Below are positions 17,001 to 24,320 of a stretch of DNA of 58,969 bases, piece by piece. Position 1 is the first letter of the stretch; each line of letters opens with the position of its first letter. The stretch comes from Streptacidiphilus melanogenes. GTDB lineage: Bacteria > Actinomycetota > Actinomycetes > Streptomycetales > Streptomycetaceae. The translations under genes and the position numbers were made by a program. The notes under the pieces were generated by a model. It saw nothing but the letters and a program-made list of their open reading frames with translations, searched no databases and was not told where the DNA came from. The DNA lies in NCBI RefSeq assembly GCF_000787835.1, contig NZ_BBPP01000011.1:112708-171676 (forward strand), in the 5' to 3' direction.

Positions 17001-17983
17001 CGCACGGGCTGCCCGGCACGCAGGCGCGCGGCGCAGGCCACGACCGTGGTCTCGGTGGGGCCGTAGGTGTTCCACACCTCGCGTCCCGGCACGTCGAGCC
17101 GTTCGACCAGCTCGGCGGGGCACGCCTCGCCGCCGACGATCAGCAGCCGGACGCCGTCCAGGGCCTCGACCGGCCACAACGCGGCCAGGGTCGGCACTGT
17201 GGAGACCACGCTGATCCCGCGCTCCACGAGCCACGGGCCGAGCTCGGTACCGGCCTTGACCAGCGAACGCGGCGCGGGGACCAGGCACGCGCCGTGCGCC
17301 CAGGCGAGCCACATCTCCTCGCAGGACGCGTCGAACGCGACGGAGAGCCCGGCCAGCACCCGGTCGCCGGGGCCGAGCGGGGCGTCGGCGAGGAAGAGCC
17401 GGGCCTCGGCCTCCACGAAGGCCGCAGCACTGCGGTGGCTGACCGCCACGCCCTTGGGGCGGCCCGTGGTCCCCGAGGTGAAGATGACCCACGCGTCGTC
17501 GGACGGGGCAGGCGGGCCGACGCGCTGTCCGGGGATCCCCGGCCCGTCCAGGATGCGGCCCGCAGGGCCGAGGACCGCGCAGACGCCCGCGTCCTGCCAC
17601 ACCATGGCGGCCCGTTCGTCGGGGTCGTCGACGTCCACCGGGACGTAGGCGGCTCCGGCGTGGAGCACACCGAGGACGGCGACGTACAGCTCCGCCGTGC
17701 CGGAGGGCACGCGCACCCCCACCCGGTCGCCGGGACCGATCCCCCGCTCCGCGAGCGCGGCGGCGACGTTCCCGGCCGCCGCGCGCAGCCCCGCGTAGTC
17801 CAGCACCGCCCCGTCCGCGTCCAGCGCGGGCGCCGACGGCGCCGCTCGCACGCTGGCGTCGAGCAGGTCGAGGAGCGTCGCAGGTGGCGCCGGTGGCCCA
17901 GCGGGCCATCGAGCGGGTGGCAGGCCGACCTCGACCGACGACATGGGTGTCGGGATGCGCGTCGGGGCAGGGGTGAGCGTCAT
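14066..17983 (-). CDS. pls: Epsilon-poly-L-lysine synthetase-like single-module NRPS (Pls family)
   Basis: A 1305-residue membrane NRPS, close to the 1319 residues I recall for Streptomyces albulus Pls. Adenylation domain, residues 35-505: IFTSGTTGRPKG (167-178), NTYGPTETT (305-313), YRSGDLV (388-394), catalytic Lys497 in TSGKVDR. Carrier domain, 525-590, with LGGSSL; Ser552 carries phosphopantetheine. Three C-terminal blocks follow, each flanked by transmembrane helices and containing left-handed hexapeptide repeats (for example IGAGARVG, VGEGATVG). These are the tandem domains that join free lysine to the epsilon-amine of the next. The pocket residues read D218 A219 E222 S261 I282 G284 T306 V314 V315 K497, a lysine-like code. 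There is no condensation or thioesterase domain, as expected for Pls. Start ATG 17983 with GAAGGAC upstream; ATG 17944 is an alternative. Confidence 0.93.
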   Translation of the reverse strand: MTLTPAPTRIPTPMSSVEVGLPPARWPAGPPAPPATLLDLLDASVRAAPSAPALDADGAVLDYAGLRAAAGNVAAALAERGIGPGDRVGVRVPSGTAELYVAVLGVLHAGAAYVPVDVDDPDERAAMVWQDAGVCAVLGPAGRILDGPGIPGQRVGPPAPSDDAWVIFTSGTTGRPKGVAVSHRSAAAFVEAEARLFLADAPLGPGDRVLAGLSVAFDASCEEMWLAWAHGACLVPAPRSLVKAGTELGPWLVERGISVVSTVPTLAALWPVEALDGVRLLIVGGEACPAELVERLDVPGREVWNTYGPTETTVVACAARLRAGQPVRIGHPLAGWEVAVVDPEGREVPWGGTGELLIAGVGTARYLDAEKDRAKFRSHPALPGQRVYRSGDLVRADPEGLVFVGRADDQVKLGGRRIELGEVEAALLALPGVRAAAASVKSTAAGGQVLVGYLVPEDPATPPDRADGRRLLLERLPAALVPVLAVLPELPTRTSGKVDRAALPWPLPATDEPFGDGPELTGTARWLAEQWQQLLGVPVDADSDFFLLGGSSLSAARLISALRDRHPGVGVADLYQSPRLGEFAARLDEASAPTGHRREVRPTPRRAAVYQALVLAVLSVLSGLRWVLVLGALDDVIGPLPWTVHTSWWLIGAGWLVLASAPGRATIGVLGARALTARLRPGSHPRGGSAHLRLWTAERIAASFNIASVIGTPMAPRYARMLGCRVGAHVDLHAMPPVTGLATFGDGCSVEPEADLAGWWLDGDVLHLGAVRIGAGARVGTRSMLMPGADIGDGADVAPGSCVNGTVPAHQRVHGSPARPDASSPFAPWPAPRHRRSRRWTAAYAAALPLGQLLPLLAAAPALWVLYLAVGRTADFSRVCVALLELSMPLVLATAVLYALLLAATVRVLSRPLVPGIHPAHGKEAWCAWLVHRLMGAARGALFPLYAGLLTPAWLRLLGARVGRQVEASTVLGLPGLMHVDDQAFLADDTLLAPFETRGGWMRLGTATVGRRSFVGNSAIVGPGRGLADDALVGVLSDAPPQAAARGSWLGRPGFPMHRSPEQAETARTYEPPRRLVWARAAVELCRTVPVLLSALLADVAVLLLQRTLDVDGLTVGVLVAGVLMVGGGVAACLLTTAAKWLLVGRFRVGQQPLWSSFVWRNELFDTFVEVLAMPWLGGSLIGTPFLALWLRTLGARIGRGVWCETHWLPETDLVRIGDGASLNRGVVVQTHLFHDRLMRMDGVTVGEGATVGPHAIALPGSRVGDGTVVGPSSLVMRGESVPDHGRWLGNPVARWQTGADPATG

Positions 17984-18414
17984 GAGCGGTCCTTCGGGGA
18001 GCGGCGGCCGAGGAGTGTCCGGCCGGAAGGCACGACAGAGCGGGCGCTCTGCACGAGTGAAGGGTGATCGCAGCTCAACTCCGCATGCGAACGGTCACGT
18101 TGGAGCGTTCACGTGCGGGTGGGGGTGTGCGAGGTGAAGGAGGAGGTCCTGTGACGGCGTGCGTCTACCGGGCGGCTATGGAAGGGCCGAACCCCGGGTG
18201 TATGGGGAATGCCGCGTCCGTCCGGGGTGCCGGGCATTCAGAAACCGCGGCCGACAGGGCGAACAGCAGGACGGTTGGTGCCATGGACCAAGTCTTCGGG
18301 ATCCAACGCCGCAGCTCGTGCGGTTGCCGCACCATCTCAGTCTCTTCCCACCGGACTTCCAGGAAATTCTCAGAAACCGTCGCCTGACCCAAGCGCCCAC
18401 CGAGGCGGAGGAGT
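17984..18414. other. 431-bp region upstream of pls
   Basis: This stretch holds no confident gene and must contain the pls promoter. It includes a G-rich leader, repeated GTTCACGT/GTCACGTT-like words near 18090-18115, and an AT-richer patch (GGAAATTCTCAGAAACC) near 18360-18377. A very strong ribosome site AAGGAGGAGGT ends 3 nt before a GTG at 18151 on the forward strand. A small reverse-strand frame with a hydrophobic helix lies at 18165-18335. Confidence 0.5.
18165..18335 (-). CDS. Possible small single-helix membrane protein upstream of pls
   Basis: A 56-codon frame from ATG 18335, with GGGAAGAG about 6 nt upstream. The peptide starts MVRQPHELRRWIPKTW, a basic amphipathic segment. It then has one hydrophobic helix (SMAPTVLLFALSAAVS) and a short tail. 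The same strand and position upstream of pls would suit a small accessory membrane protein. Composition is less GC-biased at third positions than in neighbours, so this may be spurious. Confidence 0.3.
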   Translation of the reverse strand: MVRQPHELRRWIPKTWSMAPTVLLFALSAAVSECPAPRTDAAFPIHPGFGPSIAAR

Positions 18415-18960
18415 TCAGCCTGCGGCATGGACGCGGGCCCGGTACGCGGCGGCCTTGACGCGGTTGCCGCAGGTCCGCATGGAGCACCACTCGCGGCGGT
18501 GGCCACGCGAACGGTCCAGGTACACCTGCGTGCACTCCGGACGGGAGCACTCGCGCAGCAGTGCGCCCACCACGCCGCCGAGGATCTCGACGGTCTCGCG
18601 CGCGAGCGCGGTCAGCCCCTGTGCGACGGAGCCGGTACGCGTCGCACCGTCCCCGTCGAGACGCAGCGTGATCTGCGGCCCCGCGGCGTGCCCGTTCACC
18701 ACGGCGACAGCGGACGCGGGCAGGCGCGCCCCGTCGAGGCGCGCCGCGACCAGTGCGTAGATCGCCTCGCGCACCTCGACGGCGAGATGCAGGTCGACGC
18801 GGTCGGCGCCGGGGGCGGTGTCGAGCATCCCGGACTCGACGAACCAGCTGTCGAGCCGGTCGGGCGAGCCGAGCATCTCCGCCGGCGCGGCGTTGCGCCG
18901 GGCGCGCAGCGTGCCGGCGAAGTCCAGGGACAGCGTCCCACAGGGAAACGCGTGGTCCAC
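18415..18960 (-). CDS. CGNR zinc-finger / ABATE-domain regulator
   Basis: A 181-residue protein from GTG 18960. The N-terminal ABATE-type domain begins with the usual LSLDFAGTLRARRNAAPAEML. The C-terminal treble-clef finger is CSRPECTQVYLDRSRGHRREWCSMRTCGNR, with the CGNR signature and four Cys for zinc. Proteins of this family are stress-related DNA-binding regulators in actinobacteria. The start lies 1 nt after the TGA of the 65-residue gene at 18962, so the two are translated together. The palindrome at 19237-19265 upstream of that gene is a candidate autoregulatory site. Confidence 0.92.
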   Translation of the reverse strand: MDHAFPCGTLSLDFAGTLRARRNAAPAEMLGSPDRLDSWFVESGMLDTAPGADRVDLHLAVEVREAIYALVAARLDGARLPASAVAVVNGHAAGPQITLRLDGDGATRTGSVAQGLTALARETVEILGGVVGALLRECSRPECTQVYLDRSRGHRREWCSMRTCGNRVKAAAYRARVHAAG

Positions 18961-18961
18961 C

Positions 18962-19159
18962 TCACAGCCCCAAGTCCACGGCGAGACAGGAGAAGTAGAT
19001 CCACGACCGCTCGGGGTCGTAGCAGCCGGGGCCGCCGTGCGCCGACACGTCCTTCGTGGCGATCATGTCCTCGAAGCGGATCCGCTCGGGCAGCCTGCGG
19101 AAGCGCGCACGCCCCGCCTCGACCGCGGCGTCGTGCGCGCGGGGGTCCTGTGCGTCCAT
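18962..19159 (-). CDS. Small conserved hypothetical protein paired with CGNR regulator
   Basis: A 65-residue protein from ATG 19159 (MDAQDPRAHDAAVEAGRARF). The C-terminal half (RIRFEDMIATKDVSAHGGPG, then CYDPERSWIYFSCLAVDLGL) has aromatic and Cys residues and looks like a compact domain rather than a random tail. It is immediately followed, with 1 nt between stop and start, by the CGNR regulator, so both belong to one operon. I do not recognise a function. It could be a sensor or ligand-binding partner of the regulator; this is inferred only from coupling. Confidence 0.65.
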   Translation of the reverse strand: MDAQDPRAHDAAVEAGRARFRRLPERIRFEDMIATKDVSAHGGPGCYDPERSWIYFSCLAVDLGL

Positions 19160-19236
19160 GGCCTGGCCTCGCTCCGTCGACGGCGTGCATCCATGCGTGA
19201 ATAACCGTTCTGAACAGTGACGAGGATCCGCCGCCT

Positions 19237-19265
19237 GCACGTCACCTGTCAAGCAGGTGACGTGC
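19237..19265. promoter_or_regulatory. Perfect 12-bp inverted repeat in divergent promoter region
   Basis: Arms GCACGTCACCTG (19237-19248) and CAGGTGACGTGC (19254-19265) flank TCAAG. It lies between the start of the small gene/CGNR operon (19159, reverse) and gluconokinase (19382, forward). No T-tract follows on either side. An operator controlling one or both operons is most likely; the CGNR protein is a natural candidate binder. Confidence 0.6.
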
Positions 19266-19381
19266 GGGCGGTGCAGGCCGTGGCCGCCGCACACCGGCCG
19301 GGGCCGGCGGGCCCGGCTGCCGACGACGCCGTCGCGTCCTACGTTGGTGGCACGGACGCCCCTCGAGTCAGGAGACGCGCG

Positions 19382-19918
19382 ATGCCCGTCCGCGACTCGC
19401 ACCGACCGCCCCGCGTGGTGGTGATGGGCGTGTCCGGGGTCGGCAAGAGCACCGTCGCCCGCGGCCTCGCCGAGCGGCTGGGTGTTGCCCTGGGCGACGC
19501 GGACGACCTCCACCCCGCGGCCAACATCGCCAAGATGTCGGCGGGCGTCCCGCTCGACGACGCGGACCGCCGGCCCTGGCTGGAGGCGATCGGCCGGTGG
19601 CTGCACGAGCGCGACGACACCGGCGGGGTCATCGCCTGCTCGGCCCTCAAGCGGAGCCACCGGGACATCCTGCGCGCCGCCTGTCCGGGCGTGGTCTTCC
19701 TCCACCTGTCGGCGGGTCGCGAGCTGCTGGCGCGGCGGCTCGGCGGCCGCACCGGCCATTTCATGCCGGCGTCGCTGCTCGGCTCGCAGCTCTCGGAGCT
19801 CGAACCGCTCGGCCCCGACGAGCCCGGCGTCGCCCTCGACGCCGCCGGGGAGCCGGACCAGGTCACCCGGACGGCTGCGGAGCTGCTGGACCGGTGGGAC
19901 GACCGGGATTCCGGGTGA
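19382..19918 (+). CDS. gntK: Gluconokinase
   Basis: A 178-residue kinase from ATG 19382 with CAGGAGA upstream. The Walker A is GVSGVGKST. ADDLHPAANIAKMSAGVPLDDADRRPWL is the classic gluconate kinase substrate region, and CSALKRSHRDILR, RLGGRTGHFMPASLLGSQLSELE and LEPLGPDEPG complete the family pattern. It phosphorylates gluconate to 6-phosphogluconate with ATP, feeding the pentose phosphate pathway in the cytoplasm. It begins a forward string that continues with an alcohol dehydrogenase, a GH15 enzyme and a G6PDH-like protein, suggesting a hexose/pentose-phosphate module. Confidence 0.95.
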   Translation: MPVRDSHRPPRVVVMGVSGVGKSTVARGLAERLGVALGDADDLHPAANIAKMSAGVPLDDADRRPWLEAIGRWLHERDDTGGVIACSALKRSHRDILRAACPGVVFLHLSAGRELLARRLGGRTGHFMPASLLGSQLSELEPLGPDEPGVALDAAGEPDQVTRTAAELLDRWDDRDSG

Positions 19919-20048
19919 ACGCGGCCGGACACCCAGGGCCGTCGCCGGTTCCCCGAGTGCGCCGCATCGCCGCTCGGTCGAGCATGAAGCGGTACCTGGC
20001 AGCAGGACGCGTCGACGCGGGCGCGCCGCAGGAGAGGTCTGGGAGCGC

Positions 20049-21098
20049 ATGAAGGCGTTCGTGATGAGGGAGATCGGGCGCGTCGGCGTGATGGAGAAGC
20101 CGGTGCCGCGGCCCGGTCCCGGCGACGCCGTGGTCCGGACGACCCGGGCGCTGATCTGCACCTCCGACACCCACACCGTGATAGGCGGCATCGGCCCCCG
20201 CGAGGACCTGACGCTCGGCCACGAGGCGGTGGGCGTCGTCCACGAGGTCGGGGCCGAGGTCCGGCACTTCAAGCCCGGTGACCGGGTCCTCGTCGGCGCC
20301 ATCACGCCGGACTGGGGTGATCCGGCCTCCCAGAACGGGCACTCCTCGCAGTCCGGCGGCCCGCTCGGCGGCTGGAAGTTCGCCAACGTCAAGGACGGCG
20401 TCTTCGCCGAGTACTTCCACGTCAACGAGGCGGACGCCAACATGGCGAAGATCCCCGACGACGTGTCCGACGACGCGGCGGTGTACTGCGCGGACATGCT
20501 CTCGACCGGCTTCATGGGCGCGGAGCACGGCGCCATCCCGATCGGCGGGACGGTGGCCGTGCTCGCCCAGGGCCCGGTGGGTCTGATGGCGACGGCCGGG
20601 GCGCGGCTGCGCGGGGCCGGGCTGGTCATCGGGGTCGAGTCGGTGCCCGGCCGGCAGAAGCTCGCGCGGCACTACGGGGCGGACGAGATCGTCGACTTCA
20701 CCCGGGAGGACGTGGTCGACCGGGTCATGGAACTGACCGGCGGCGAGGGCGTCGACACCGCGATCGAGGCGCTCGGCGCCGACGCGACGTTCCAGACCTG
20801 CGTCAAGATCACCAAGCCCGGCGGGACGGTGTCCGTCACCGGCTACTTCGGCGAGGGCGAGTTCGTCCGGATCCCGCGGGTCGAGTGGGGCGTCGGGATG
20901 GCCGGCAAGACCATCGCGACGGGCCTGTGCCCCGGAGGGCGGCTGCGCATGGAACGGCTGCTGCGCCTGCTGGAGGCCAAGCGGGTGGACCCCACGCACA
21001 TGACGAGCCACCAGTTCGCCTTCGACGACATCGAGCAGGCCTTCGAGGTGATGTCCAAGAAGCTCGACGACGTCGTCAAGCCCCTGATCGTGTTCTAG
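20049..21098 (+). CDS. Zinc-dependent secondary (isopropanol-type) alcohol dehydrogenase
   Basis: A 349-residue medium-chain dehydrogenase from ATG 20049. Zinc ligands Cys37 (ICTSDTHT), His58 (LGHEAVG) and Asp149 (CADMLSTGFMGAE) match the tetrameric Clostridium/Thermoanaerobacter NADP-dependent secondary alcohol dehydrogenases, not the Glu/His types. The stretch KFANVKDGVFAEYFHVNEAD is also typical of that group, and there is no structural zinc loop. The cofactor motif is LAQGPVGLMA, followed by GVESV, which leaves NADP versus NAD open. It oxidises secondary alcohols or reduces ketones and aldehydes. It lies between gluconokinase and GH15, with 25 nt to the latter. Confidence 0.88.
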   Translation: MKAFVMREIGRVGVMEKPVPRPGPGDAVVRTTRALICTSDTHTVIGGIGPREDLTLGHEAVGVVHEVGAEVRHFKPGDRVLVGAITPDWGDPASQNGHSSQSGGPLGGWKFANVKDGVFAEYFHVNEADANMAKIPDDVSDDAAVYCADMLSTGFMGAEHGAIPIGGTVAVLAQGPVGLMATAGARLRGAGLVIGVESVPGRQKLARHYGADEIVDFTREDVVDRVMELTGGEGVDTAIEALGADATFQTCVKITKPGGTVSVTGYFGEGEFVRIPRVEWGVGMAGKTIATGLCPGGRLRMERLLRLLEAKRVDPTHMTSHQFAFDDIEQAFEVMSKKLDDVVKPLIVF

Positions 21099-21123
21099 GG
21101 CCTGGCAGGAAGCGCAGGGCAGC

Positions 21124-22953
21124 ATGCTTAACGTCGATCCGCCGTTCCGGCCGGTGCGCGCACGGGACGGCTATCTCCCGCTGGAGGACTTCGGGCTCGT
21201 CGGGGACGGCAGCACCGCGGCCCTGGTCGGGCTGGACGGCTCCATCGGGTGGATGTGCCTGCCCCGGTTCGGCTCCGAGCCGCTCTTCTGCGGCCTGCTC
21301 GACCACGCCCGCGGGGGCCACTTCACCGTGGCGCCCGACGGCCTGACGGAGGCCCGGCAGCGCTACGAGCCCGACACCGGCGTCCTGGTGACCGAGATGC
21401 GCGGCCCCGCCGGCCTGGTCAGGGTCACAGACGCCCTGCTCCTGCGCTCGGGCGCGGACCTGACCGACGACGCCCCGCAGAGCCGGTCCGAGCTCGTCCG
21501 CTCGGCCCTGGTGCTCGACGGCGACGTCCGCCTGCGGGTCGATTTGGAGCCGCGCGGCGGCGCGTTGACCCGCGCCCTGTTCAGCGGCCTGGAGATCCAG
21601 GTGCCGCGGCGGCCGGACCTCCGGCTGCACCTGCGCTCCAACCTCCCCCTGGACTCGCTGCACACCACGCACGACCTGCATCGGGGCGACCGCCTCGACC
21701 TGGTCCTGTCCTGGGGCCGTTTCCACCGCCACCACCGCTTCGACGCGGAGGCGATGCTGCGCGGCACCGCCGACGCCTGGCGCCGCTGGATGGCGGGCTT
21801 CGCCTACGCCGGCCCGCAGGAGCCGCTCGTGCGGCGCTCGGCGATCACGCTGAAGCTGTGCGACGACTGGGCCAACGGCTCCCTGGTCGCCGCGCCCACC
21901 TCCTCCCTGCCCGCGCCCATCGGGGGCGTGCGCAACTGGGACTACCGCTACACCTGGATCCGCGACGCCGCCTACGCGGTGTTCGCCATGCGCCGTGTCG
22001 GCTTCGGCGGGGAGGCCGACGCGTTCCTGGGCTGGGTGCTCGACGCGTTCGAACGCAGCGGCAGCCCACGGATCATGTACGACCTCGACGGCCGTCCCGT
22101 GCCCGACGAGATCGAGGACGCCGAGCTGGAGGGTTACCGGCGCTCGGCACCGGTGCGCTGGGGCAACGGTGCGGCCGACCAGCGCCAGCACGACGTGTAC
22201 GGCGAGGTGCTGGACTGCGCGGACCAGTGGCTGCGCGCCGGCGGCGAGCTGGAGCCCGCCCTGTGGGCGGGTCTGTCGGGCCTCGCCGACGCGGCCGAGA
22301 AGGCCTGGATCCAGCCCGACCAGGGCATCTGGGAGGTGCGCAGCGAGGGCCGGGTGTTCACCTACTCGGCGGCGATGTGCCAGGTGGCATTGGACCGGGC
22401 GGCCGTGATCGGCGAGCGGCTGGGGCGCTCCGAGAAGACCGCGGGATGGCGGACCTCGGCCGAGAAGCTGCGCCGGCTGATCCTGGAGGAGTCCTGGGAC
22501 GAGGACGCGCAGACCCTCAGCGAACACCTCGACGGCGGTGGTGGACTGGACGCCAGCCTGCTGGCCCTCCCGCTGCGCCAGGTCGTGCCGGCCGACCACC
22601 CGCGCATGGTGGCGACGACCGCGGCCGTCGCCGGCCGGCTGTCCGCGGGCGGCGGCCTGCTCTACCGCTACCTGCACGACGAGTCGCCCGACGGCCTGCC
22701 CGGCGACGAGGGCGCCTTCGTGCTGTGCAGTTTCTGGCTCGTCGACAACCTGACCGCGCAGGGACGGCTCGACGAGGCCGCCGAGCTCTACGACGTACTG
22801 TGCCGCCGGGCGAGCCCGCTCGGGCTGCTCTCGGAGCAGATCCACCCCTCGACGGGAGAGTTCATGGGCAACTTCCCCCAGGCGTTCAGCCACATCGGCA
22901 TCATCGCCAGCGGTGTGAACCTGGCCCGCGCGGCCGCGGGCGGCCCCGCATGA
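21124..22953 (+). CDS. Glycoside hydrolase family 15 (glucoamylase/acid trehalase-like)
   Basis: A 609-residue cytoplasmic enzyme without signal peptide. The N-terminal beta domain contains YLPLEDFGLVGDGSTAALVG and GSIGWMCLPRF. The (alpha/alpha)6 catalytic domain has NWDYRYTWIRDAAY, the catalytic acid region DQGIWEVR, and a C-terminal region with LSEQIHPSTGEFMGNFPQAF holding the second carboxylate. Actinobacterial members of this group include trehalases that need phosphate and magnesium, so trehalose hydrolysis to glucose is likely; other alpha-glucosides are possible. It overlaps the following G6PDH-like gene by ATGA, so released glucose and hexose phosphate metabolism appear linked. Confidence 0.92.
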   Translation: MLNVDPPFRPVRARDGYLPLEDFGLVGDGSTAALVGLDGSIGWMCLPRFGSEPLFCGLLDHARGGHFTVAPDGLTEARQRYEPDTGVLVTEMRGPAGLVRVTDALLLRSGADLTDDAPQSRSELVRSALVLDGDVRLRVDLEPRGGALTRALFSGLEIQVPRRPDLRLHLRSNLPLDSLHTTHDLHRGDRLDLVLSWGRFHRHHRFDAEAMLRGTADAWRRWMAGFAYAGPQEPLVRRSAITLKLCDDWANGSLVAAPTSSLPAPIGGVRNWDYRYTWIRDAAYAVFAMRRVGFGGEADAFLGWVLDAFERSGSPRIMYDLDGRPVPDEIEDAELEGYRRSAPVRWGNGAADQRQHDVYGEVLDCADQWLRAGGELEPALWAGLSGLADAAEKAWIQPDQGIWEVRSEGRVFTYSAAMCQVALDRAAVIGERLGRSEKTAGWRTSAEKLRRLILEESWDEDAQTLSEHLDGGGGLDASLLALPLRQVVPADHPRMVATTAAVAGRLSAGGGLLYRYLHDESPDGLPGDEGAFVLCSFWLVDNLTAQGRLDEAAELYDVLCRRASPLGLLSEQIHPSTGEFMGNFPQAFSHIGIIASGVNLARAAAGGPA

Positions 22954-24320
22954 TCGACCGGCTCGTCGTCTTCGGCGCGACAGGCGACCTCAGCGCGCGG
23001 TACCTGCTGCCCGGGCTGGCCGCCCTGCACGCCTCCGGCTGCCTCGGCGCGGGCTTCCGGCTGGTCGGCGCCGACCGCAGCAGCTGGGACAGCGGACGGT
23101 TCCGCGCCTGGGCCGAGGAGCAGCTCGACCGCTACGGCGCCGAGTTCCCGGCCGACGCGAGGCGGGCCGTCGCCGACTGCGCCGAGTTCCGGCGCGCCGA
23201 CGTCACCGAGCCGGCCGACGTGGCGGCGGCCGTCGCCGGCGAGGGGCCGGTCGCCGTCTACCTCGCCCTGCCCCCGGCGCTGTTCCCCGCCGCCGTCACC
23301 TCCCTGCACCGTGCGGGCCTGCCCGCGGACAGCAGGATCGTGCTGGAGAAGCCGTTCGGCGAGAACCTGGACGGCGCGGTGGAGCTCAACAGGCTCCTGG
23401 CCGACCTGGTCCCCGAGCCCGCGGTGTTCCGGGTCGACCACTTCCTGGCCATGACCACCGTCCAGAACCTGCTCGGCATCCGGCTCGCCAACCGCGTCCT
23501 GGAACCGATCTGGAACAGCACGCACATCGCCGAGGTGGACATCGTCTGGGACGAGACCCTCGCCCTGGAGGGCCGGGCCGGATACTACGACGGCGTCGGC
23601 GCGCTCAAGGACATGCTCCAGAACCACCTGCTGCAACTGCTCTGCCTGGTCGCCATGGAGCCGCCGGTCAGCCTCGACGAACGCGACCTGCGCAACCGCA
23701 AGGTCGACGTGCTGCGTTCGGTGCGGCCTCTCACCGAGGCGGACGCGCTGCGCCGGACCCGCCGCGCACGCTACACCGCAGGCCGGATCGACGGACGCGC
23801 CGTCCCCTCCTACGCCGCCGAGGACGGCGTGGACCCGGCGCGCCGCACCGAGACCTTCGCCGAGGTGGAGCTCGAACTCGACAACTGGCGCTGGTCGGGA
23901 ACCGTCTTCCGGCTCCGCAGCGGCAAGGCGCTCGGCGCCGACCGCAAGGAGGTCGCCGTCCGCTTCCGGCCCGTCCCCCACCTGCCGTTCGGCGAGGACG
24001 AGGAGGCGGCTCCCAACCTGCTGTGCTTCGGCCTCGATCCCGAGGACCTGACCCTCCAGCTGACCGGCACGGGCGCCCACACCCACACCCTGGCGCCGCT
24101 GACGCTCCAAGCCCGCATGCAGCCTCCGGAACTGCCCGCCTACGGCCGCCTGCTCCTGGATGTGCTGACCGGAAACCCCGCCCTGTCCATCCGCGGCGAC
24201 GAGGCGGAGGAGGCCTGGCGCATCCTCGCCCCCGTGTTGTCGGCCTGGAACCGCGACCTCGTCCCGCTGCAGGAGTACCCCGCCGGCTCCGCCGGGCCCG
24301 TCGAGAACTACGGGCGCTGA
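22950..24320 (+). CDS. Glucose-6-phosphate dehydrogenase-like protein with altered phosphate site
   Basis: A 456-residue Zwf homologue starting in ATGA with the GH15 stop. The NAD(P) fold (VVFGATGDLSARYLLPGL), EKPFG, RVDHFLAMTTVQNLL, GYYDGVGALKDMLQNHLLQLL with the catalytic-base His226, and RLRSGKAL are present. The usual RIDHYLGKE is changed: His164 is kept, but Tyr becomes Phe165 and the phosphate-binding Lys becomes Met168. The GDLAKRKL Lys is Tyr18. In canonical enzymes these lysines hold and position glucose-6-phosphate, so substrate range or activity may differ. It could be a second, specialised paralogue. Its stop overlaps the convergent phosphatase gene by 13 bp. Confidence 0.88.
   Translation: MIDRLVVFGATGDLSARYLLPGLAALHASGCLGAGFRLVGADRSSWDSGRFRAWAEEQLDRYGAEFPADARRAVADCAEFRRADVTEPADVAAAVAGEGPVAVYLALPPALFPAAVTSLHRAGLPADSRIVLEKPFGENLDGAVELNRLLADLVPEPAVFRVDHFLAMTTVQNLLGIRLANRVLEPIWNSTHIAEVDIVWDETLALEGRAGYYDGVGALKDMLQNHLLQLLCLVAMEPPVSLDERDLRNRKVDVLRSVRPLTEADALRRTRRARYTAGRIDGRAVPSYAAEDGVDPARRTETFAEVELELDNWRWSGTVFRLRSGKALGADRKEVAVRFRPVPHLPFGEDEEAAPNLLCFGLDPEDLTLQLTGTGAHTHTLAPLTLQARMQPPELPAYGRLLLDVLTGNPALSIRGDEAEEAWRILAPVLSAWNRDLVPLQEYPAGSAGPVENYGR

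Noticed and set aside
13892-18067. 1391-codon open frame on the forward strand opposite pls
   Set aside because: It is rich in Gln/Gly/Arg/His without domain structure and mirrors the NRPS gene; it is a high-GC antisense shadow.
14066-18960. A full antibiotic NRPS cluster around pls
   Set aside because: No additional NRPS modules, tailoring enzymes or dedicated transporter lie next to it; Pls-type synthetases act alone.
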